From contig PMCS01000032.1 in NCBI GenBank assembly GCA_003154195.1, positions 1 through 58,446 of the forward strand: a stretch of 58,446 nucleotides of DNA, read 5' to 3'. The first letter of the stretch is position 1; each line of letters begins with the position of its first letter. The translations under genes and the position numbers were made by a program. The notes below the pieces were generated by a model. It did not search any database and had not been told where the DNA came from. It saw only the letters and a program-made list of their open reading frames with translations. The stretch comes from Candidatus Omnitrophota bacterium. Lineage in GTDB: Bacteria; Omnitrophota; Gorgyraeia; Duberdicusellales; 4484-171. Of this stretch, positions 52,707 through 58,446 are shown in pieces.

Positions 52707-54848
52707 ATGTATTATTACTTCAACCCTTACGCAGTTCCTTTCGGATTAGTTTTTATCGCACTATTATTTGGTTTCTTTATTCTTTTGAAAGATAGGACCT
52801 CAATAGTCCATCGAACTTTTGCTCTATTATTCCTTAGTACTTGCGTATGGCAATTTGGCTATTTCATGGTGTATCTAAGCAAGGATGAAAATACTGCCCT
52901 ATTTTGGTGCAGGATTGTATACCTTGGAGTCCCCTTCATTACAATCACAAACTATCATTTTTCAACAGTTTATCTTAAACTAGCCAAACAATATAAACTT
53001 GTCGCGTTTTTTTATATTCTTAGCTTTATTTCTTTATTTTTTACCAGCAATTATTATTTTATCAGCGGTGTAAAAAAATACTTCTGGGGATACTATGCGC
53101 AAGCTGGTTTTTTACATAGTATCTTTTTGGTATTTTGGGTGGTACCCCTGATACTATCGCTGCGTAATTTTTATCAAGCCTACCATCAGCCAATACCATC
53201 TCTAGAAAAATTAAGACGTAAGCTCATGTTTTGGGCTACTCTTTTTGGTTATCTTGGGGCAGTTGACTTCATTCCAAATTACGGAATAGAAGTATACCCT
53301 TTTGGCTATATTCCCGTTTCTATATTCGTTCTGACCGTTGTCTATGCAATCGTTAAATACCGTCTCATGGATATTAAAGTCGTCTTCACCCGCGCCGGCA
53401 CATTTTTATTCGTCTACACCCTCACTCTGGGTTTTCCCTTCTGGCTCGGTTATCAAACCAAATCCTGGTTATGGTCAACCTCCATTATGGCGGTTTTGGC
53501 CATGATCGGGCCGATGACCCATCGGTTTGTGCAGAGAAAAGTAGAGAACGCGCTACTCGCTCAGCAGAAACGCTACCAGCAGTTACTGCTTCAGGCCGCC
53601 AGCGGCATGGCCCGGGAGCATAATCTTGACCGCTTACTTAAATTGGTCGTCTATATCGTCCAGCGGGCGGTAAAAATCCATTTTGCCGTTTTTTTCCTGG
53701 CTAACGACGAAGAAAAGATTTATGAATTGGCGGCGATCAGGGGCGCCCATTCCTTCGAGCCGACTTTTTCCTATGAACACCCTCTGGCAAAATTCCTGAC
53801 CGAACATAATGAACCGGTACTTACTATAGAAATCCCTGAAGAAATCAGGTTTTCCGCCAAGGTTCCCGCGTTGACTTCGGTGATTATCCCGGTACACCTG
53901 GAAAAAAAACTGGAAGGGTTTTTATTTTTAAGCGATAAAAAAAACAACGATTTGTACTCCAGCGACGATATGAAGATTTTTTCCATTCTCAGCAGCCAAG
54001 CCGCCCTGGCCATCGAAAATTGCCTCTTTCTGCAAGAGTTTAAAAACACTCAGGATAAAATTTTTGCCGCGGAGAAACTGGCCTCCATCGGCGGGATGTC
54101 CGAAGGCGTAGCCCACCAGGTAAAAAACCGGCTTAATTATTTTTCCATGGCCGCCGGGGAAATCAAGCTCCAGCTTGAATATTTAAAGCGGGAAAGCCCC
54201 GATTTGGCCGGCAAAAATCCGGTCCTCGATACATTCCTAAAAGACCTCGGCGTTTTATCCGTTGCTATAACCAACAATGTCAAACGCGCCGACGATATGA
54301 TCAGGGGGATCCTGAATTTCGCCCGCGCCGAAGAAAAAGAAACATTTTTCAGCAGCTTTTCTCTAAGAGAAGCGGCTGAGCTGACGCTGATACCCCTGAA
54401 AGCCAAACACCACATCCGCGACGACAACCCTTTCCCCCTAGAGGTTGACGCCGGCCCGGACGACACGGTTTACGGCGTGCGCGCCCAAATCGTAGAAACG
54501 ATTTACAATATCTGCGATAACGCCTACGAAGCCTGCCTCGAACGGAAAAACTTTTTTAAAGAAGATGGGGAGAAGAGGCTGTTCCAGCCGCGAATCCGGT
54601 TAAAACTATCGCAGAATCATGATAAAAGCATCATCGAGATATCGGATAACGGCATCGGTATCAAAGACGAAGATATTCGCAAAATTTTCGCGCCGTTTTT
54701 TACCACCAAATCAAGCTATAAATCAGGTACCGGGATCGGGGTGTACGTGGTCAAACGCATCATCGAGGAAAACCATCACGGCCGGATAAGCTTCGAATCA
54801 AAATACCTCGAAGGAACAAAGTTTACCATAGAACTGCCGAAGAAGTGA
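52707..54848 (+). CDS. 7TM-GAF sensor histidine kinase (paralogue 2)
   Basis: 713 residues, same length and layout as the kinase at 41293. N-terminal membrane region (about 5-250) differs most; from LLQAASGMAREHNLDRL to the end the two run in parallel. H box GMSEGVAHQVKNRLNYF (His about 468), N box YNICDNAYEACLER, G1 DNGIGIKDED, F box FAPFFTTKSS, G2 GTGIGVYVVKRII are complete. A cognate regulator is not adjacent. It starts 24 bases after the radical SAM gene, so it is probably co-transcribed with it. The divergent sensor end suggests different signals feeding similar outputs. Confidence 0.85.
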   Translation: MYYYFNPYAVPFGLVFIALLFGFFILLKDRTSIVHRTFALLFLSTCVWQFGYFMVYLSKDENTALFWCRIVYLGVPFITITNYHFSTVYLKLAKQYKLVAFFYILSFISLFFTSNYYFISGVKKYFWGYYAQAGFLHSIFLVFWVVPLILSLRNFYQAYHQPIPSLEKLRRKLMFWATLFGYLGAVDFIPNYGIEVYPFGYIPVSIFVLTVVYAIVKYRLMDIKVVFTRAGTFLFVYTLTLGFPFWLGYQTKSWLWSTSIMAVLAMIGPMTHRFVQRKVENALLAQQKRYQQLLLQAASGMAREHNLDRLLKLVVYIVQRAVKIHFAVFFLANDEEKIYELAAIRGAHSFEPTFSYEHPLAKFLTEHNEPVLTIEIPEEIRFSAKVPALTSVIIPVHLEKKLEGFLFLSDKKNNDLYSSDDMKIFSILSSQAALAIENCLFLQEFKNTQDKIFAAEKLASIGGMSEGVAHQVKNRLNYFSMAAGEIKLQLEYLKRESPDLAGKNPVLDTFLKDLGVLSVAITNNVKRADDMIRGILNFARAEEKETFFSSFSLREAAELTLIPLKAKHHIRDDNPFPLEVDAGPDDTVYGVRAQIVETIYNICDNAYEACLERKNFFKEDGEKRLFQPRIRLKLSQNHDKSIIEISDNGIGIKDEDIRKIFAPFFTTKSSYKSGTGIGVYVVKRIIEENHHGRISFESKYLEGTKFTIELPKK

Positions 54849-55008
54849 ACTTCGCCGCCCCGCGCTATATTGCGGTATCCCTGAAAAATCTCTTTTTTGC
54901 TGTTTTTCCCAAAAAGACCTACTTTTTTCCGCAAATATATTTAACCCGAAAAACGCGCTTGATCGTGGCAAATAGTTGCAATATTTTACGCTGCAAAGGG
55001 TCGTAAAA

Positions 55009-55050
55009 AGTCCGCCATGGGCGAGATCTCGCCTTTAGGCGAACCTCGAC
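55009..55050. repeat. CGAGATCTCG-core palindrome
   Basis: GTCCGCC, CCATGG, GGCGAGATCTCGCC, CCTTTAGG, then CGAACCTCGAC. Cores as in the copies near 19984 and 28935. Confidence 0.5.
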
Positions 55051-55120
55051 AGCCTGCGTTTTTTGCGACTCGCCGTGAGTGAAAGCCGCTGTTCCCTTTC
55101 GCGGCAAACTCTTACCGCTC

Positions 55121-55174
55121 TCCTTCGACCTTGCTCAGGATGGTTTAGGAAGGATGGTGAGTGTAGCCGAACCA
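55121..55174 (-). repeat. Reverse copy of the 47168 repeat
   Basis: On the minus strand: TGGTTCGGCTACACTCACCAT, then CCTGAGCAAGGTCGAAGGA. It differs from the 47168 copy at a few positions and in the middle. Confidence 0.55.
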
Positions 55175-55507
55175 TTTGCTCGCTCTAAACATGCTTCTCG
55201 GGTTTACTTTTTTAAAATTTGAAAAATACTTGTAATGTTGTTTACGCCCAATCAGCCCTAGAAGTATTCCGTCAAAAACATCCACAATACGTCATCCCAT
55301 GGTATAGCATTTATAGAACAATCCCCCTAGTTAGTCAATAAAAAATACGGAAAATAAAAGCTTTATGAGGTATAATTAGAAAATAAATAAACGACCGATT
55401 ATTTACTTGCAAAAAATACATCGCTAAGTACAATACAGCTAGTATTGACTTTATAAAGATGATAGCTAGGGGTTATTTTAAAAGAGCGAGTTTCTCAAGA
55501 TAAAAAT

Positions 55508-57028
55508 ATGATAATAAAACCAGGAACAATTATTTACGATAACGATAAAAATAAGTATATAATTATTGACTCTGAGGGTACGGGCGGATTCGCTTCTGTT
55601 TTCAAAATTGAAAGAGAAAATGATAAATCAATATATGCTTTAAAAACATTATTGGAAAGTTATAGCGATGATAAATTATTAAGAGGTTTAATAAACGAGG
55701 CTAATTTAGCAACTAATATAATACACCAGAATGTTATAAAGTATTTATTTTTTCACGATGGCTCTATGTTTAACGAACTACCCCCTTATATTATAATGGA
55801 ATATGCAAATCAAGGTACTCTATGGGAAATTATCCAAAAACAATCAGCCAAAAAAGAATTTTTACCAAATAACGAATTAAGACAATATTTTAATGATTTA
55901 ATAAATGGCATGGAGGTAATTAACGCTAAACTTATACATAGAGATATTAAGCCGAAAAATATTCTTATAAAAGATGACATATTGAAAATTTCCGATTTCG
56001 GTTTATCTAAAATCGTTGAAGAAAAAACACGAACTCTTTCTTTTAAGGGATTTGGAACTGCAGAATATGCTGCTCCGGAATGTTGGAAAAATGATAAGAA
56101 TACAATTAAGATGGATATCTATTCGATGGGCGTAGTTTTTTTCGAATTGGCAACTCTGCAGCACCCTTTGAAAATTAACAATACGAACGAGTCTATTAAT
56201 TGGCAAGACGTTCATTTATTTCAAGCGCCTCAGAAACCAGAAAAAATAAATACGAACATTACTCCCGTATTCTCTCAAGTAATATTAAAAATGTTAGAAA
56301 AGGATACAAGCAAGAGATTTAATAATTGGGGAGAAATAAGAGATGAATTGAGAAAAGAAAGTCTACCCAAAACTAACAATACTGTTTTGATAGATACCAT
56401 GTTAAAGCGTAGATTAGACATAGATAGTAAAATTCAAGCAGAACAATTAGAAAAACAAAAGAGAGAGACCGAGATAGAAGAGTTTAAAAAAATAGTAAAT
56501 TATCAATTTGTTAAAGATATCATAGAGCCATTAGGCAATCTTATCAAAGAGTTTAATGTTCATTATTTGAATGGTAAGATACAATTACAATTAGAAGGGA
56601 AAAATAAATGTAGAATTAGATTAGTGTCGGGGCGTTTATTAATATTGGAGATTAACGAATTAATTGATGAAGACTTTTATCGAAGAGTTGTAATAGATGA
56701 TTATGGTAGGCAATCATCAACTATGAGATTAGAAAGACCATTATTTAATAAAAAAAAGATTATGGCTTGGGGTTGTTTGCGTAATCAATATGGTAAAGGA
56801 TTTAATATACTTTTAATTGAAAAAGAAGGAGAAGTTTATGGTGAATGGGTTATCTTATGGAATACAAATAGTGGCTTGGGGAACCGCCGGCCGGTAGAGC
56901 CTTTTGCATTTGATTTTTTTGAAATAGAAAAGGAAATCAAATACGTTGGTATGATGCATGCTTGTCGTACCCAAGTTAAAAATTTCCAAATAGATGATTT
57001 TGTCAAATTTCTTGATGAAAGTATTTAA
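55508..57028 (+). CDS. Ser/Thr protein kinase with unknown C-terminal domain
   Basis: 506 residues. Kinase domain 1-290: glycine loop GTGGFASV (about 24-31), Lys in YALKTL, catalytic loop HRDIKPKN (about 146-153), DFG in ISDFGLSK, APE in AAPECWKND. A charged linker helix (about 305-340) and a strand-rich C-terminal domain (about 350-506) with no recognised family follow. No membrane segment. Base composition is far more AT-rich than in neighbours (A/T third positions dominate), a sign of transfer. Isolated cytosolic kinases of this layout occur in phage-defence settings, but no defence partner is visible here. Confidence 0.8.
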   Translation: MIIKPGTIIYDNDKNKYIIIDSEGTGGFASVFKIERENDKSIYALKTLLESYSDDKLLRGLINEANLATNIIHQNVIKYLFFHDGSMFNELPPYIIMEYANQGTLWEIIQKQSAKKEFLPNNELRQYFNDLINGMEVINAKLIHRDIKPKNILIKDDILKISDFGLSKIVEEKTRTLSFKGFGTAEYAAPECWKNDKNTIKMDIYSMGVVFFELATLQHPLKINNTNESINWQDVHLFQAPQKPEKINTNITPVFSQVILKMLEKDTSKRFNNWGEIRDELRKESLPKTNNTVLIDTMLKRRLDIDSKIQAEQLEKQKRETEIEEFKKIVNYQFVKDIIEPLGNLIKEFNVHYLNGKIQLQLEGKNKCRIRLVSGRLLILEINELIDEDFYRRVVIDDYGRQSSTMRLERPLFNKKKIMAWGCLRNQYGKGFNILLIEKEGEVYGEWVILWNTNSGLGNRRPVEPFAFDFFEIEKEIKYVGMMHACRTQVKNFQIDDFVKFLDESI

Positions 57029-57100
57029 TAATAAGTAACTAATTTTTAATAAGCACAATCGGGTGATTGATTTGGTTATTAAAAACAAAAAGGAGGCAAC

Positions 57101-57196
57101 TTGATACGGGAAGTTTCACAAATTTCATTGGCTCATACCCTAAATTTTAAACCATTTTTTCGGGCTCATATCCGTTATGTCGTTGGCTCAATTTAG
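57101..57196 (+). CDS. Possible 31-codon frame behind a strong ribosome site
   Basis: AAAAGGAGGC lies just before TTG 57101, and the frame runs to TAG 57196 (LIREVSQISLAHTLNFKPFF and on). TTGGCTCA words recur in it. No family. It may be a remnant of a longer gene. Confidence 0.25.
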   Translation: MIREVSQISLAHTLNFKPFFRAHIRYVVGSI

Positions 57197-57245
57197 TTTT
57201 TATATTTAACTATAACACCAAAAAAATAAATTCGGGAGGTGCATT

Positions 57246-57413
57246 ATGCCCGACGGCGGATTTGTGGTAAAATTTGACGGTAAAGTTGCCTTTCGCTGTT
57301 ATGCAGTTGCGTTTGATTATGATGAGTGGAAATATACGATTAACAACGAAAAGACGCAATCTCTGCCGGAGGGGTTAGGTAAGATAGAAGTTTACCCCGT
57401 TAGAGAGCAATAA
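57246..57413 (+). CDS. 55-residue protein, possibly cut short by a repeat
   Basis: ATG 57246 is preceded by CGGGAGGTG, one of the best ribosome sites of the window. The product starts MPDGGFVVKFDGKV and ends EVYPVREQ. The last six codons are encoded by the inverted repeat ACCCCGTTAGAGAGCAA that bounds the following GIY-YIG gene, so the original C-terminus may have been replaced when that unit arrived. No family recognised; strand-rich. Confidence 0.5.
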   Translation: MPDGGFVVKFDGKVAFRCYAVAFDYDEWKYTINNEKTQSLPEGLGKIEVYPVREQ

Positions 57414-57687
57414 AACGCTATGTTTTATACCTATGTGCTTAGAAGTAAAAAAGACGGTGGGTGGTATACAGGCGCAACCGATAATTTGAAGAAACGCTTC
57501 AGCGAGCACAATGACGGTAAAGTTTATTCTACGAAAGACAGGGGGCCGCTGGAGTTGGTCTATTACGAAGCTTGTGTGGATAAAACCGATGCCTTTACGC
57601 GCGAACAATACCTAAAAAGCGGCATGGGCAAGCGTTACATAAGAAATCGCTTGAAGCGTTTCTTGACCGTTGCTCTCTAACGGGGTG
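57395..57687. mobile_element. GIY-YIG gene bounded by 17-base inverted repeats
   Basis: ACCCCGTTAGAGAGCAA (about 57395-57411) and its perfect complement (about 57671-57687) enclose only the GIY-YIG gene. The same word occurs without a gene at 46951-47106. This could be a small mobile unit; no target duplication is evident. Confidence 0.5.
57420..57680 (+). CDS. Small GIY-YIG nuclease domain protein
   Basis: 86 residues, UPF0213-type. MFYTYVLRSKKDGGWYTGATDNLKKRFSEHNDG holds both halves of the GIY-YIG motif and the catalytic Arg; LVYYEACVDKTDAFTREQYLKSGMGKRYIRNRL has the conserved Glu-related region. The last codons (TVAL) and stop lie in the right-hand inverted repeat. No ribosome site is evident in the left repeat. 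Together with the gene at 29102 it links this nuclease family with inverted repeats in the genome. Confidence 0.82.
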   Translation: MFYTYVLRSKKDGGWYTGATDNLKKRFSEHNDGKVYSTKDRGPLELVYYEACVDKTDAFTREQYLKSGMGKRYIRNRLKRFLTVAL

Positions 57688-57702
57688 AAACCGGAATAAA
57701 TC

Positions 57703-58422
57703 ATGCATTTAGTTATTTTTAAGTATTTTACCCGTGCTGTATTTTTCGCGATGTTTATTTTGGCGCTATCTGCCTCGTCATTTGCTCTCGATTTCCAGCC
57801 CGCCCAGGTTGCCGATATCTCCGATAGAAAATATGAACCGGCCATTGAAGAGCTGATTGATTCAGCCAAGCAATCGATAGTGATGTCGATGTATATCTTT
57901 AAACCAGTTACCGCACCGGTAAAAAAATTGGCGGATAGTTTACTTGCCGCCCAAAAACGCGGGGTAGCAGTAGAGCTGTATCTCAATACGCAATTCAGCA
58001 ACAACGAGGCACGCAATATTCCCGCTTATTGCAAAGATCTCCAGGCCGCCGGGGCCAAGATTTACATGACTGTACCCAATATTAAGCTTCACGATAAACT
58101 TTTAATCATCGATAACCGTTATGTTATCAATGGCAGCATGAATTGGAGTGTTTCTGCTTTTCGTTCCAATTATGAAGCAGTAGTAGTGGCCGATTCCCCC
58201 GGCCTTGCCCAGAATGAGCTTGCCCGCTTAAAAAGTTTCCGCCTCGCCGACGAAGCAACAATCAAAAAAATAACCGAACAACCGGATAAACCGGAGGAAG
58301 TCTTAGAGCCTTTGCCGGATATTGTTATGGTGCCAAAAATCTGGATAGAGGATAACCGCCTTTTCGTCCACATGCTTTCTGACGGCGCAATTCGCGCTTT
58401 CCAGGTCTATCTGCTTCTTTAG
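57703..58422 (+). CDS. Exported phospholipase D-like protein with one HKD motif
   Basis: 239 residues. A signal peptide (AVFFAMFILALSASSFALD) is followed by a PLD-type domain: KYEPAIEELIDSAKQSIVMSMYIF near 42-65 and the HKD motif KLHDKLLIIDNRYVINGSMNWS (His about 129). A single HKD implies dimerisation, as in Nuc/PLD-like nucleases of the periplasm. The C-terminal 60 residues have EEVLEPLPDIVMVPK and a strand-like end. The stop is followed within 10 bases by CAGGGGTCAGACC, a common repeat word, so the C-terminus may be altered. Confidence 0.8.
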   Translation: MHLVIFKYFTRAVFFAMFILALSASSFALDFQPAQVADISDRKYEPAIEELIDSAKQSIVMSMYIFKPVTAPVKKLADSLLAAQKRGVAVELYLNTQFSNNEARNIPAYCKDLQAAGAKIYMTVPNIKLHDKLLIIDNRYVINGSMNWSVSAFRSNYEAVVVADSPGLAQNELARLKSFRLADEATIKKITEQPDKPEEVLEPLPDIVMVPKIWIEDNRLFVHMLSDGAIRAFQVYLLL

Positions 58423-58446
58423 AAACACAGGGGTCAGACCTTGAGA

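Larger units (their letters stand above)
54849..55507. other. 659-base non-coding region with two repeats
   Basis: Holds GTCCGCCATGGGCGAGATCTCG with CCTTTAGG (55009-55050), the CGAGATCTCG-core palindrome family; a GCCGCTG...CGCGGC region; and the reverse copy of the 47168 repeat (55121-55174). The last 250 bases are AT-rich with TATAAT near 55371 and TTGCAA...TACAAT (55408-55435) as possible promoters for the kinase gene. No gene seen. Confidence 0.5.

Noticed and set aside
55508-57028. A full phage-defence island around the kinase
   Set aside because: No nuclease, methylase, reverse transcriptase or other known defence partner lies next to it; the GIY-YIG and PLD-like genes nearby are a repeat-associated nuclease and an exported protein.

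Overview
The window looks like chromosomal DNA of a Gram-negative (diderm) member of candidate phylum Omnitrophota (OP3). The main pointer is the 1474-residue protein at 19311-23735: signal peptide, Omnitrophota-style N-terminal module and a Ser-Ser-Pro rich tail with a Gly-Gly-Ile-Asp block. Diderm traits are a heptose-bisphosphate phosphatase (gmhB), an LPS-type family 2 glycosyltransferase, fabZ and a FadL-type outer membrane porin. The assignment is from memory of the family, not from a search. Every gene I can support reads on the + strand.

Layout. 52-9020: housekeeping and envelope block (SPOR/TPR protein, miaA, hflX, two glycosyltransferases, gmhB, a PriA-like protein without ATPase motifs, fmt). 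9017-17158: a giant membrane spermidine-synthase-like protein, acylphosphatase, a tandem pair of GT-C-like membrane proteins, ligA. 17250-23735: lone CpaF-type ATPase, lone receiver protein, large exported PtsI-like protein. 24005-28938: tRNA-Lys, archease-rtcB, hypothetical-serS-membrane protein, tRNA-Ser. 28939-36193: a repeat-rich stretch with a GIY-YIG gene, methyltransferase, PH-like, beta-propeller, PilZ, DUF3307 and FadL genes. 36443-43434: apparent operon fabZ, REC-PilZ-double hotdog fusion, methyltransferase, GMC oxidoreductase, histidine kinase. 43549-46902: two GT-C membrane transferases with a 58-codon gene wedged between them. 47787-54848: SRPBCC protein, acyl-ACP-reductase-like protein, MazEF-type toxin-antitoxin, second acyl-ACP-reductase-like protein, B12 radical SAM enzyme, and a histidine kinase paralogous to the first. 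55508-58422: AT-rich Ser/Thr kinase, small genes, a second GIY-YIG gene, a phospholipase D-like protein.

How the parts may work together. The two histidine-kinase clusters both carry fatty-acyl-type genes (FabZ, FabZ-like hotdogs, acyl-ACP-reductase-like proteins, SRPBCC, GMC oxidoreductase, B12 radical SAM). They read as a two-part regulated lipid or long-chain aldehyde/alcohol pathway whose product cannot be told from sequence.

The most unusual feature is non-coding. Several families of dispersed hairpin elements keep constant core sequences while their stem arms differ from copy to copy yet remain self-complementary. One family sits directly before start codons, one ends at the base before each tRNA, one flanks a GIY-YIG gene and is inserted in frame in a coding sequence. 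Four gene ends share a hairpin whose 3' arm runs into TTTATCGGC. None of this was tested by alignment or folding software; all was read by eye.
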